Positions 15,353 to 23,371 of a stretch of DNA of 64,000 nucleotides are shown here, one piece after another. Origin of the DNA: Microthrixaceae bacterium. GTDB taxonomy: Bacteria > Actinomycetota > Acidimicrobiia > Acidimicrobiales > Iamiaceae. Below the pieces are notes generated by a model. That model saw nothing but the letters and a program-made list of their open reading frames with translations. It was not told the origin of the DNA and did not search any database. A program made the translations under genes and the position numbers. The stretch's first letter is position 1; every line of letters starts with the position of its first letter. The stretch covers positions 1 through 64,000 of the forward strand of contig JADJDU010000010.1 in the NCBI GenBank assembly GCA_016702505.1, given 5' to 3'.

Positions 15353-17503
15353 ATGAGCTCGATCAAAGTCGTTCCGTTCGGATCGTGGCCCTCGCCCATC
15401 ACCGCCTCTCGACTGGTGGAGGGGGCAGCGGGGGTCTCGGAGGTCCGCGTCGACGGAACCGACGTCTGGTGGAACGAACAGCGCCCGAGCGAGGGCGGCC
15501 GCTACCAACTCGTGGTGCGTCGTGGAGACGGACCGGCGGTTGATCTGTTCCCACCGTTCGATCCGTCGGGGACAGCTCGCAACTGGAACGCTCGAACCGC
15601 GGTGATGGAGTACGGCGGGGGATCCTGGAACGTGCGCCACGGCACGGTGGTGTTCGCCGACTGGTCTGATCAGCGGCTGTACCGCTGGCAGGTCGGTGAC
15701 GGGTCCGGTGACCGGTCTGACGATGAGGGCGCGGTGGCGCTCACCCCGAAGCCGGCCGTGGCTCGAGGACTGCGTTGGAGCGAACCGACCTGGCTCGACG
15801 ACCGGTGGCTTGTCTGCGTTCGGGAGAACCACGACCCGTCGGTGGTCGACGTGAACGGGGAAGCCTCCATCGACCTGGTGGCGGTACCGCTCGACGGTTC
15901 CGCCGCCACCGATCCCACACGAGTGCAGGTGTTGGTGAGCGGGCCCGACTTCGTTCACACACCGGCAGTGACCGAAGGTCGTCTGGCGTGGCTCCAGTGG
16001 GACCACCCCAACATGCCTTGGGACTCCACCGAGCTCGTGGTGGGCAGGTTGCTGCGTGACGGGTCGGGTACGCCAACCGATGTCGAATGGACGGTGACGG
16101 TTGCCGGCGGACCCCGAGAATCGGTGGTCCAGCCCGGTTTCACGGCCGCGGGTGACCTCGTGTTCTGCACCGATCGCAACGGTTGGTGGAACCCGTGGCG
16201 CCTCCCCGCCGCGGCGCTCGACGGTGATGGCCGTGACGGCGGCACGTGGGACGTGCTGGGAGCGTCGGCACGGGCCGAACCGTTGGTGGCGGGCAGCCTC
16301 GAAGCAGAGATCGGGGGTCCGCTGTGGGTCGGCGGTCTTCGATGGTGGGCCGAGATCGACCCGGGCCGGTTCGTGGTGTCGGCAACACGCGATGGGGCCG
16401 ACCACCTCGCCGTGATCGGCCCCGACGGGGTGCTGACCCCACTCGACCTCGACGTGACCGAGGTATCACAGGTAGTTGCCGGGCCATCCCCGTCGACGGC
16501 GGTGATCGTGGCGGCGTCACCTGGCCGCGAGCCGTTGCCCTACCACCTCGACCTGGCTGGCGTGAGCCCCATGACTGCGGCGAGCCCTATGACTGCGGCG
16601 AGCACCATGACCACGGCGAGCCCCGTGGCGCTGCGTGAGCCGCGCCAGCTCGGCCTTGACCCAGGCCTGATCTCGGTACCCCGCCACGTCTCGTTCCCGT
16701 CCGCCGATGGCCGTATCGCCCATGGGCTCTTCTATGCGCCAACCAATCCAGGCGTGGCCGCCCCTGCGGGGGAGCTGCCGCCGCTGATCGTGACCATTCA
16801 CGGCGGTCCCACATCTGCCGCTCGTCACCGACTCGATCTGGCCAAGCAGTTCTGGACGACGCGGGGCATTGCGGTGGTCGACGTCAACTACGGGGGATCG
16901 ACCGGCTACGGCCGTCCCTATCGGGAGCTCTTGAACGGTGCCTGGGGTCTCGTCGACGTGGCCGACGCGGTTGCGGCCGCGCAACACCTGGCCGCGGAGT
17001 GTCTGGTCGACGCCGACAGACTTGCCATCCGTGGAGGGTCCGCCGGGGGATACACCACGCTTGCCGCCCTGTGCTTCCACGACACGTTCAAGGCTGGTGC
17101 CAGCCACTACGGGGTGGCCGATCTGGTTGCGTTGGCCACCGACACCCACAAGTTCGAGAGTCGTTACCTCGACGGGCTCATCGGCCCATGGCCTGAGGCT
17201 CGCGCCGTCTACGAAGCCCGATCACCGATCAACCACACCGACGGCTTCGACCGGCCGCTCATCGTGTTCCAAGGCAGCGAGGACGAGGTGGTGCCTCCAA
17301 ACCAGGCCGAGATGATCGTGGCCGCGTTGGCGGACAAGGGTATTCCCCACGCCTACCTACTGTTCGAGGGCGAACAGCACGGGTTCCGAAAAGCCGAGAA
17401 CATCGTTCGGGCGTTGGAGGCTGAACTGTGGTTCTACGGTCGGGTCTTCGGCTTCGAGCCCGCCGATCGGATCGAACCGGTGCCGGGCGCGGTGGGGTTG
17501 TGA
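15353..17503 (+). CDS. S9-family prolyl oligopeptidase/dipeptidyl aminopeptidase
   Basis: 716 residues from the ATG at 15353 (MSSIKVVPFGSWPSPI). The first ~430 residues form a beta-propeller (VWWNEQRPSEGGRYQLV is the typical first blade); the last ~270 are an alpha/beta hydrolase. The catalytic Ser is in IRGGSAGGYTTL (about residue 563), Asp in FQGSEDEVVPPNQ (about 643) and His in EGEQHGFRKAEN (about 676), and the oxyanion region is IVTIHGGPTSAAR. It hydrolyses short peptides, probably in the cytoplasm since no signal peptide is seen. A slipped Ala/Ser/Pro/Met/Thr repeat sits between the two domains. An upstream in-frame ATG at 15326 is possible. Confidence 0.92.
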   Translation: MSSIKVVPFGSWPSPITASRLVEGAAGVSEVRVDGTDVWWNEQRPSEGGRYQLVVRRGDGPAVDLFPPFDPSGTARNWNARTAVMEYGGGSWNVRHGTVVFADWSDQRLYRWQVGDGSGDRSDDEGAVALTPKPAVARGLRWSEPTWLDDRWLVCVRENHDPSVVDVNGEASIDLVAVPLDGSAATDPTRVQVLVSGPDFVHTPAVTEGRLAWLQWDHPNMPWDSTELVVGRLLRDGSGTPTDVEWTVTVAGGPRESVVQPGFTAAGDLVFCTDRNGWWNPWRLPAAALDGDGRDGGTWDVLGASARAEPLVAGSLEAEIGGPLWVGGLRWWAEIDPGRFVVSATRDGADHLAVIGPDGVLTPLDLDVTEVSQVVAGPSPSTAVIVAASPGREPLPYHLDLAGVSPMTAASPMTAASTMTTASPVALREPRQLGLDPGLISVPRHVSFPSADGRIAHGLFYAPTNPGVAAPAGELPPLIVTIHGGPTSAARHRLDLAKQFWTTRGIAVVDVNYGGSTGYGRPYRELLNGAWGLVDVADAVAAAQHLAAECLVDADRLAIRGGSAGGYTTLAALCFHDTFKAGASHYGVADLVALATDTHKFESRYLDGLIGPWPEARAVYEARSPINHTDGFDRPLIVFQGSEDEVVPPNQAEMIVAALADKGIPHAYLLFEGEQHGFRKAENIVRALEAELWFYGRVFGFEPADRIEPVPGAVGL
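16562..16630 (+). repeat. 18-base tandem repeat inside the S9 peptidase gene
   Basis: Three 18-base units and a partial fourth (starts 16562, 16580, 16598, 16616) encode about three and a half hexapeptides of the type ASPMTA at the propeller-hydrolase junction. The copies are nearly identical, a sign of recent slippage. Length is a multiple of three, so the reading frame is kept. Confidence 0.8.
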
Positions 17504-17545
17504 TCGAACCGAGGTCGTCCGGTCGTCGAGGCAGGGTGGTCTATC

Positions 17546-17965
17546 TCACGCGGCAGGTTCCAGGAACGGATTCAATACCTGGATGCCATCGAAGCTCTGA
17601 CCGTGGTTGAGGTCCTCGGACAGCACCGTGACGCAGCCCTTCACCCGTGCTGCTTCCACGATGGCTGCATCCCAGTAGGAGATCTGGTGGCGGTGGCTCG
17701 TCAACATGGCAGCAAGGACCACCTCGGTGGTGACGGCCTGGACGGGGAATCGGCAGAAGCTGCTGACCAGTGCGGCGGCCTGCTCATGGCTCAGGCGACC
17801 GGGGCGGCTGGGCCTGGTTGCTTGCACATAGAACTCCTGGAGGACCTGGGCGGACACCACGAGGTCTCTGGCGGACAGGAGTTCGTTGGCGATGCGGGCC
17901 TTGGCCGCCTCGGCCAGGTCGTCGGAGATGGCGTAGAGCAGGACGTTGGTGTCAACGAAGCGCAC
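17546..17965 (-). CDS. vapC: PIN-domain toxin (VapC)
   Basis: 139 residues from the GTG at 17965 (VRFVDTNVLLYAISDD). The PIN acidic residues are in FVDTNVLLY, in AQVLQEFYVQA, in SYWDAAIVEAA and in VLSEDLNHGQ. A Mg-dependent RNase, typically against tRNA or rRNA. Its start overlaps the antitoxin end by 14 bases. It lies convergent to the S9 peptidase. Intact. Confidence 0.88.
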   Translation of the reverse strand: MRFVDTNVLLYAISDDLAEAAKARIANELLSARDLVVSAQVLQEFYVQATRPSRPGRLSHEQAAALVSSFCRFPVQAVTTEVVLAAMLTSHRHQISYWDAAIVEAARVKGCVTVLSEDLNHGQSFDGIQVLNPFLEPAA

Positions 17966-18194
17966 GGTGGTGCGCCTCGTCGCGCGAGACGTTGTCTCGG
18001 ACCGAGAACCCCGCAACGGAGTTCTGGACCTGGCGTTGGAGTGTCAGCAGCCGGGCGAACTCGTCGTCGGTGTCGGTGGCCACGGTGCGCAGGAAGTTGG
18101 CGACCAGGTTGCTCACCGATGTGCCGGCCTCAGCGGCGTGCACTCGCGCCCGGGCGTAGACGTCGTCGGGTACCGACACCGTGATGTTCTTCAC
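17952..18194 (-). CDS. vapB: RHH antitoxin (VapB) of the 17546 toxin
   Basis: 80 residues from the ATG at 18194. The ribbon-helix-helix MKNITVSVPDDVYARARVHA, then GTSVSNLVANFLRTVA, is followed by a toxin-binding tail ending RDEAHHRALR. It should repress its own operon and block the PIN toxin. An 8-base tandem repeat (ATCACAGG, three copies) ends 12 bases before the start and may be part of the operator. Confidence 0.85.
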   Translation of the reverse strand: MKNITVSVPDDVYARARVHAAEAGTSVSNLVANFLRTVATDTDDEFARLLTLQRQVQNSVAGFSVRDNVSRDEAHHRALR

Positions 18195-18205
18195 CGAGTC
18201 ACGGT

Positions 18206-18229
18206 ATCACAGGATCACAGGATCACAGG
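18206..18229. repeat. ATCACAGG tandem repeat, three copies
   Basis: Three perfect 8-base units directly upstream of vapB (start 18194). Short repeated sites in this place are often contacted by antitoxin dimers, but slippage alone could explain them. Confidence 0.6.
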
Positions 18230-18447
18230 ATCGGAAGCGCCGCTGACGGCTGCCGATGATGCCCAACCAACTGCGACCTGCAGCCGAAACCAAAGCCCCA
18301 AGACCGCGGTACCGTCGACGTGGCCAAGTTGTCGGAGCCTGGTGACCCACGCAGCACGCCGAGCCACGGGCCACCAGCCACCCGCACTCCCTGGTACACG
18401 CACCCCCAGCGCCGCCACGCGAAGCCGAACTGGCAAGGAGATCTGAC

Positions 18448-18864
18448 ATGAGCGAGACGCAAGATTGGAACGCCCAAATCATCGAGGAGTTCCGCAACAA
18501 CGCCGGCAAGGTCGGCGGCAACTTCGAAGGCGCACCGCTCCTGTTGCTCCACACGACCGGCGCCAAGTCCGGCCTCGGGCGCGTCAACCCGATGATGTAC
18601 CAAGACCTCGGAGATGGTCGCATCGCCGTGTTCGCGTCCAATGCCGGCGCCGACAGCCATCCCGCTTGGTACCGCAACGTCGTCGCCCACCCCGACGTCA
18701 GTGCTGAAGTCGGAACCGACACCCTGAGCTTCCGGGCCCGCACGGCCGATGTCGATGAGCGGGACCCGATCTGGACCAAGCAGAAGAACGACTACCCCGG
18801 CTTTGCCGAGTACGAGGCCAACACCAGCCGCGTGATCCCGGTCGTCATCCTCGACCCAGCCTGA
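18448..18864 (+). CDS. Ddn-type F420-dependent nitroreductase family protein
   Basis: 138 residues from the ATG at 18448. The split-barrel signature of the Ddn/FDOR-A group is present: GKVGGNFEGAPLLLLHTTG, AKSGLGRVNPMMY and HPAWYRNVVAHPDVSAEVG. Relatives use the deazaflavin F420H2 to reduce quinones or nitro compounds. Its presence implies the host makes F420, as many actinobacteria do. Single gene with an AGGAG ribosome site. No membrane anchor is seen. Substrate unknown. Confidence 0.88.
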   Translation: MSETQDWNAQIIEEFRNNAGKVGGNFEGAPLLLLHTTGAKSGLGRVNPMMYQDLGDGRIAVFASNAGADSHPAWYRNVVAHPDVSAEVGTDTLSFRARTADVDERDPIWTKQKNDYPGFAEYEANTSRVIPVVILDPA

Positions 18865-18939
18865 TTCGTCTGTCTTTCGAGGTCCACGGATCGGCCGGAA
18901 CGCCAACGCTCCAAGCCCACCACCCCCCAGGCGTCCGAG

Positions 18940-19143
18940 TCACCTTCGCCACCACCGTTGCTGTTTGGTGGGCCCACCCGCCCCGGACGTTTCGGGCGCT
19001 CGAGAATGGGGATCGGTGGCCTCGGAAACAGCGCACCGACAACGGTCAGCGGCTGGAACGTCGCCGAGCACCTGCTCCACGTGAGCCCCACAACCCCGCC
19101 AGTCCGGCTTGCCGCACTTCTTGCACGTAACTCGTCTGCACAT
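18940..19143 (-). CDS. Small CxxC protein, probable zinc-binding
   Basis: 67 residues from the ATG at 19143. The start MCRRVTCKKCGKPDWRGCGA, then HVEQVLGDVPAADRCRC, matches a small widespread family with MC-x4-C-x2-C-G-K-x2-W-x-G-C-G-x-H-V; five Cys and one His could form a zinc site. No function is established for the family. The last ~25 residues are probably a variable tail. The start codon is overlapped by a CsoR-type palindrome, leaving no room for a ribosome site, so the message may be leaderless. Confidence 0.7.
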   Translation of the reverse strand: MCRRVTCKKCGKPDWRGCGAHVEQVLGDVPAADRCRCAVSEATDPHSRAPETSGAGGPTKQQRWWRR

Positions 19144-19157
19144 ACCCCCGAGGGTAT
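19142..19157. promoter_or_regulatory. CsoR/CstR-like palindrome at the start of the CxxC gene
   Basis: ATACCCCCGAGGGTAT is a GC-tract palindrome with ATACCC/GGGTAT arms, the form bound by copper-sensing CsoR and persulfide-sensing CstR repressors. It overlaps the ATG of the 18940-19143 gene. No csoR-like gene is visible in this window. Confidence 0.5.
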
Positions 19158-19212
19158 ATGGAGATGGGTTGTAGCGACAACCCTCCGGGAACGGCCGCTG
19201 AGGGCATGGGGT

Positions 19213-19602
19213 TCACACCTTGATGACTGCGAGCCCCGGTATCTCGTGGTAGTCGGTGTCCTGGGTGACGATGCTCAGTCCGTGGGCCATGGCGGTGGCG
19301 GCGATCCATGAATCGTTCACTCCTAGGCGCAGCCCACGGTCGCGGAGTTCGAGTCTGAGACGCGCCCACGCCGCGGCGACCGAGTCGTCCACCGGGATCG
19401 GTTCGAGAGCCATTGCTGCCAGCAGGGTGCTCAGCCGCCGATCCGCGGTGGCGGTATCGGGAGCGGCGAGCACGCCGGCCCGCAACTCACCGATCGTGAT
19501 GGCGGATACGGCGAGGTGGTCTGGAAGGTCCTCGACGGCGATCGCTCGCTCGACCTCCCGGGCGATGAACACGCTGGTGTCGGCCAGGCCCAGGGTCACC
19601 AC
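19213..19602 (-). CDS. vapC: PIN-domain toxin (VapC)
   Basis: 129 residues from the GTG at 19602 (MVTLGLADTSVFIARE). Acidic active-site residues are in LADTSVFIA, in AITIGELRAGV, in GVNDSWIAATA and in VTQDTDYHEI. The tail PGLAVIKV is the sequence copied in the debris at 14473-14496. It overlaps its Phd-type antitoxin by a few bases. Intact; presumed site-specific RNase. Confidence 0.88.
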   Translation of the reverse strand: MVTLGLADTSVFIAREVERAIAVEDLPDHLAVSAITIGELRAGVLAAPDTATADRRLSTLLAAMALEPIPVDDSVAAAWARLRLELRDRGLRLGVNDSWIAATAMAHGLSIVTQDTDYHEIPGLAVIKV

Positions 19603-19847
19603 TTGAGATCGTCGGTGGTGTCAGGGGCCAACTCGGTCAGATCATGGCGAAGGCCGGGGTCGGCCTGTTGGGAGAGGATCGACGACGCGAACGTTTGACG
19701 GTCGGTGAAGCGCGGACGGGTGCCCACGGGGCGTAGCTCGGCCGCCGGACGGCCATCCACGGTGATCGTGATGGTCTCGCCAGCGTTGACCCGTTCGATT
19801 ACCTGTCGAGTGTTGTTCCTGAGGTCACGCACCGCGACGTCGGTCAT
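19596..19847 (-). CDS. Phd/YefM-type antitoxin of the 19213 toxin
   Basis: 83 residues from the ATG at 19847. The N-terminal DNA-binding domain reads MTDVAVRDLRNNTRQVIERV, then NAGETITITVDGRPAAELRP, the usual Phd/YefM pattern; the rest (TFASSILSQQADPGLRHDLT) is the toxin-wrapping tail. It should repress the operon. The short upstream region to 19866 contains GCGACGATCGTAGC, not a clear operator. Confidence 0.85.
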   Translation of the reverse strand: MTDVAVRDLRNNTRQVIERVNAGETITITVDGRPAAELRPVGTRPRFTDRQTFASSILSQQADPGLRHDLTELAPDTTDDLKW

Positions 19848-19994
19848 GCGACGATCGTAGCAACCATGCGACGTCTGGCGCATCTGGGGTCGGTCGCGCT
19901 CATGTGCGGATCTCCGAACGATGCCCACTCTTTAGGTCTGGCCGACGGGGTGGCGTACGTCGGGCGAGAACCTCCGCCTCGGCAGGCGGCCTTC

Positions 19995-21197
19995 TCAGTT
20001 GCCGCCACCGGCACCGCCGCCCGGTCGGCCGCCACCGCCGGGGCCGCCCATCATCTGGTTGGTCAGCTCGGTCACGCTCTCACCGTTGACCGTGATCGTG
20101 CCGCCGGTGAGGGTTCCGGTGCCGTCGAAGTCGAAGGCGGACTGGGCGGTGATGTCGAGGACACCACCGGTGATGGTGAGGTCGCCGTTGCTGTCGATCG
20201 CATCGGTGTCGCCGGGGCCCATCACGATCGTGATGCGGCCTCCGTTGATCGTGATGCTCAGACCAGTCGTGATGATGTCCGACGCCGCGGCGTTGATCCC
20301 GTCGTCGGATGCGTTGATGGAGATGTCACCGTCGTCGATGACGATCACCGGGGCTTCGATGCCCTCCACCGACTCGACGACGTCGATCGTGCCACCGGTG
20401 ATCGAGAGATGCTGCTCGGCCTTGATGGCGTCGTCGCCCGTGGTGATCGTGATGTCACCACCGCTGATGACGAGTTGGCCCTTGCCCAGGTCGGTGTCGT
20501 TGCTGGCCTTCATGGCGTCGCCGGTGGCGTCGATGGCGATCGTGCCTCCAACGACGATGAGCGAATCCTTGCCGCGGATCCCGTCGTCCACGCTGGTCAC
20601 GTTGATCGTTCCGGACTCGATGGTCAGATCGTCCTTGCCCACGATTGCGTCAGCGAAGTTCGCGGTGACCTCGAGGGTGCCGCTGCCGCTGATGAGTAGG
20701 TCGTCGGCTGAGTAGATGGCGCCGTCGATCTCTTCGTCGGTGCGGGTGGCGGCGTCGGAGACGGTGTTGGTGGTGCCCTCGACGATCTCCAAGACGGTGG
20801 TGTCCGCACTGACCACCTCGATCGCCGGACCGACCGCGCTCTCGATGGTCGCGCCATCGAGCACGACCCGCACGGCGCCATCGGTGTCCACCGTGACCTG
20901 TCCGGTCGTTGATCCGGCCAGCACGTAGGTCCCAGCATCAGTTATAGCCAGGCCCTCACCGGTCAAGGTCACCTCGGTGGTGGGCAGGTCATCCCAGTTG
21001 GTGTCGTCGGTTAACGGCGTTGCCGTCGTGGCCGTGGTGGACGTCGTATCTGTCGCTGCCGATGTTGTGGAGGAGCCGGTCCCGGCGGACTCGTTGCTGG
21101 ACGAATCGCTCGAGCACCCACCCAGTACCGACAACATGACGAGGCCCGACATGGCCGCAGCCCGCGCGTTGGTGATCTTCTTCGAACTCTTCGGCAT
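19995..21197 (-). CDS. Cthe_2159-family beta-helix lipoprotein
   Basis: About 400 residues from the ATG at 21197 (or GTG 21200). A lipoprotein signal ends LVMLSVLGGCSS, with the lipid Cys near residue 28, followed by a Ser/Thr-rich linker (about residues 30-65). Then come repeated rungs of a parallel beta-helix, such as GTLEVTANFADAIVGKDDL, GTINVTSVDDGIRGKDSLI and GGDITITTGDDAIKAEQHLS. This matches the Cthe_2159 carbohydrate-binding family, whose founding member binds polygalacturonate with calcium. The C-terminus is a Gly-rich tail (GGPGGGGRPGGGAGGGN). Surface-anchored; ligand unknown. Stands alone. Confidence 0.85.
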   Translation of the reverse strand: MPKSSKKITNARAAAMSGLVMLSVLGGCSSDSSSNESAGTGSSTTSAATDTTSTTATTATPLTDDTNWDDLPTTEVTLTGEGLAITDAGTYVLAGSTTGQVTVDTDGAVRVVLDGATIESAVGPAIEVVSADTTVLEIVEGTTNTVSDAATRTDEEIDGAIYSADDLLISGSGTLEVTANFADAIVGKDDLTIESGTINVTSVDDGIRGKDSLIVVGGTIAIDATGDAMKASNDTDLGKGQLVISGGDITITTGDDAIKAEQHLSITGGTIDVVESVEGIEAPVIVIDDGDISINASDDGINAAASDIITTGLSITINGGRITIVMGPGDTDAIDSNGDLTITGGVLDITAQSAFDFDGTGTLTGGTITVNGESVTELTNQMMGGPGGGGRPGGGAGGGN

Positions 21198-21399
21198 CAC
21201 TGCGATCCTTGCTCGGTTGGGGGATACAAGATGCGTCGGGTGAACACGTCTTGTGCCTTCGACGCTAGGAGTGCAACCGGTGCGCCACTTGTGAGGTTTC
21301 TGTGAGTTCGCTGATAGCGGACTCAGGATCTGGTAGTTCCACCTTCATGAGCCACCCAGCTTGATTGGGGGTCCGTCACCAAAGCCCCACCCCTTTGTC

Positions 21400-21837
21400 T
21401 CAACCCACGAGGGTGAAGCCTTCGGCTATCGCTGCGCTTCGCAAACCTTTGTCGAACACCGCCATTGCCCGGGCGGAGGGATCCGCGTTTCGCACTGCGA
21501 TGGCACATGCCAGTTGGACTGCGTCGTAGGCGCGCAGGCGGTGGCGGGCCGATTGACGGGCCGCCTCGACCAGCGTCGCCTCGTCACATGAAACGACCGC
21601 AAAAGCCGGGTCGTCAGCGTGGTCTCCGTGGAAGTCGTGCTCGAATGCTCTCACCAGGACGTTGGCATCGTCGACGCTCAACTCGCCGGCTCGGACCTTT
21701 CCCCAGAACGCGGCCGGTACCTCGACCCGAGCCAGGCTGGAGATGACCACCGGGTCTGCGATGGCCCGAACCACCTCGTGGTCGACCTCAGGGACGTACA
21801 GCTTGACCAGCGCCGACGAATCGGCGAATACGGTCAC
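21400..21837 (-). CDS. vapC: PIN-domain toxin (VapC)
   Basis: 145 residues from the ATG at 21837 (MTVFADSSALVKLYVPE). The active-site acids are in FADSSALVKLY, in SLARVEVPAAFW, in RAYDAVQLACA and in VFDKGLRSAA. It starts in an ATGA overlap with the antitoxin stop. Intact third PIN toxin within 4.3 kb; its sequence is clearly different from the two others, so they were acquired separately. Confidence 0.88.
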   Translation of the reverse strand: MTVFADSSALVKLYVPEVDHEVVRAIADPVVISSLARVEVPAAFWGKVRAGELSVDDANVLVRAFEHDFHGDHADDPAFAVVSCDEATLVEAARQSARHRLRAYDAVQLACAIAVRNADPSARAMAVFDKGLRSAAIAEGFTLVG

Positions 21838-22133
21838 CTCTGATCGGAAACGTGATCGCTGAGCGTCCGACCGGTAGCGGCCCGGGCCCCCGCCTCGGCG
21901 ATGGCCTCCATTGGAGGTCTGTTCCCCGGTAGGCGAGCTGGCGTGGCCAAGAGGCCGGCGCGCCTCAATCGTTCCCGAACCCGCTCCGAGGGCGAATCGG
22001 CAAGATCGGGATCGGTGACGGCATCGAGGATCGAGGTGACGTAGTCGTTCATCGAGCGCCCAGCGTCGGCAGCCGAGGTCCTGACCCTCTCGATCAGGTC
22101 GTCAGATGCTCGAATCGTCAGCTGCGCCATCAA
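21834..22133 (-). CDS. vapB: RHH antitoxin of the 21400 toxin
   Basis: 99 residues from the ATG at 22133. The N-terminus MAQLTIRASDDLIERVRTSA, then GRSMNDYVTSILDAVTD, is a FitA/Arc-type ribbon-helix-helix; the tail is Arg/Pro-rich and would wrap the toxin. The start lies 10 bases from a perfect palindrome that is the probable operator. Confidence 0.82.
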   Translation of the reverse strand: MMAQLTIRASDDLIERVRTSAADAGRSMNDYVTSILDAVTDPDLADSPSERVRERLRRAGLLATPARLPGNRPPMEAIAEAGARAATGRTLSDHVSDQR

Positions 22134-22142
22134 TTCATGGTA

Positions 22143-22156
22143 GCAGGCATGCCTGC
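22143..22156. promoter_or_regulatory. Perfect palindrome, probable antitoxin operator
   Basis: GCAGGCATGCCTGC is a perfect 14-base palindrome, ten bases upstream of the antitoxin start at 22133 and between it and mhuD. RHH antitoxins commonly bind such sites. Confidence 0.6.
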
Positions 22157-22167
22157 AGTTGGGCTGA

Positions 22168-22476
22168 TCAGATGGAGGGTTTCACGTCCATCACGACCTC
22201 GAACTCGAGGAGGTCGGCGCCGGTGCTCACGGGCTTGGCTTGCTCGCCGGCGTGGGCGGCTCTGGCGTCACCGTCGCGCCACGCGGCGAAGGACTCCTCG
22301 TCCTCCCAATGGGTGACGACGAAGTAGCGGTCTTCGCCCTGAACCGGCCGAAGGAGCTGGAACCCGAGAAACCCTCTGGCCTTCTCGACTGCCCCGGCCC
22401 GGGCCCCGAACCTACGCTCCAACTCTTCGCCGGCCTGCGGCGGAACTCGAATGGCATTGATCTTCAAAACGGTCAT
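22168..22476 (-). CDS. mhuD: MhuD-type haem-degrading monooxygenase
   Basis: 102 residues from the ATG at 22476. The sequence follows mycobacterial MhuD closely: MTVLKINAIRVPPQAGEELE, GFLGFQLLRPVQGEDRYFVV and THWEDEESFAAW. The residues needed for haem cleavage fall at the MhuD positions: Asn7, Trp66 and His75 (haem ligand). MhuD opens haem to mycobilin, releasing iron without carbon monoxide. It is a single gene here; no haem uptake genes are nearby. The antitoxin operator lies just downstream of its stop. Confidence 0.9.
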   Translation of the reverse strand: MTVLKINAIRVPPQAGEELERRFGARAGAVEKARGFLGFQLLRPVQGEDRYFVVTHWEDEESFAAWRDGDARAAHAGEQAKPVSTGADLLEFEVVMDVKPSI

Positions 22477-22638
22477 GGGCCAGGACCCTAGGGTCCTAGA
22501 GCTCCCAAGGGCGGGTGTTCAAAGGGTGCGGCTCGGCTGGGTCGACCAGATGCCAGACGCCCACGGCATCTCCGATCGAGGCACGCCGACACGCCGGGCC
22601 GCCGCCGACTAGACCGTCGACCGACCCGGGAGGCCCCA

Positions 22639-23196
22639 TTGAGACCGCTCTGCTGCTCCATCAACGTCACCATCGATGGCTGCGTCGACCATCGGGCCGG
22701 CATCCCGGATGCGGAGCTGCACCGCTACTGGGCGGAGCGAGTGGCACGGGCCGATGCCATGGTGCTCGGGCGAGTGACATATCAAATGATGGAGGAGGCG
22801 TGGCGCAGACCGCCGTCGGGGGAGTGGCCCGAATGGATGGACGACAGCGATATCGCCTTCGCAGAGAACATCGACACGGTGCCCAAGTACGTCGTGTCTT
22901 CCACCCTGGATCACCTCGACTGGAACTCCGAGCCGGTGGAAGGAGATCTGGGTGACGCGGTTCGCCGGCTCAAGGCCGAACCGGGAGACGGCCTGTTCGT
23001 AGGTGGGGTCACCCTTCCCTTGGCCCTGGCCGATCTCGGGCTCATCGACGAGTACGAGTTCGTGGTCCTCCCGGTAGTTGCGGGCCACGGTCCCAGGCTG
23101 CTCGACGGGCTGGGCGAACGGTTGGAGCTCGAGCTCGTCGGGCGCCAGGAGTTCCGCTCGGGCGCTGTAGCCATGCGCTATCACCCCCGGACCTGA
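22639..23196 (+). CDS. Dihydrofolate reductase/RibD C-terminal-like reductase
   Basis: 185 residues from a TTG at 22639 after GGGAGG. The fold follows the RibD_C/DHFR-like pattern: CCSINVTIDGCVDHR, ADAMVLGRVTYQMMEEAW, KYVVSSTLDHLDWNSEPVEG, LFVGGVTLPLALADLGLIDE and EFVVLPVVAGHGPRLLDGLG. These stand-alone proteins bind NADPH, but their substrates are generally unknown; they are not the essential DHFR. Single gene. Confidence 0.85.
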   Translation: MRPLCCSINVTIDGCVDHRAGIPDAELHRYWAERVARADAMVLGRVTYQMMEEAWRRPPSGEWPEWMDDSDIAFAENIDTVPKYVVSSTLDHLDWNSEPVEGDLGDAVRRLKAEPGDGLFVGGVTLPLALADLGLIDEYEFVVLPVVAGHGPRLLDGLGERLELELVGRQEFRSGAVAMRYHPRT

Positions 23197-23229
23197 CGAC
23201 TCCGCGCCGACTCGTGGCGGGTTCGAGCC

Positions 23230-23289
23230 GTGGTTCGAGTTGTGGTTCGAGCCGTGGTTCGGGCTGTGGTTCGAGCTGTGGTTCGAGTC
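23230..23289 (+). repeat. 12-base tandem repeat upstream of the DUF222/HNH gene
   Basis: Five 12-base units of the form GTGGTTCGAGYY (starts 23230, 23242, 23254, 23266, 23278). If translated in the downstream frame they would give repeats of WFE/WFG/WFEL, but the likely start is later, so the repeat is probably non-coding. Confidence 0.75.
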
Positions 23290-23371
23290 GGGGAGGCAGC
23301 GATCTGGCCAGCGGTCGGGGCTCCACCGAAAAGATCATGTAAAGGGTTGCAAGGCACTTAGAGGCATGGCT

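Noticed and set aside
15188..16405. Long minus-strand frame opposite the S9 peptidase
   Set aside because: High-GC antisense shadow; the plus-strand gene has a complete catalytic triad.
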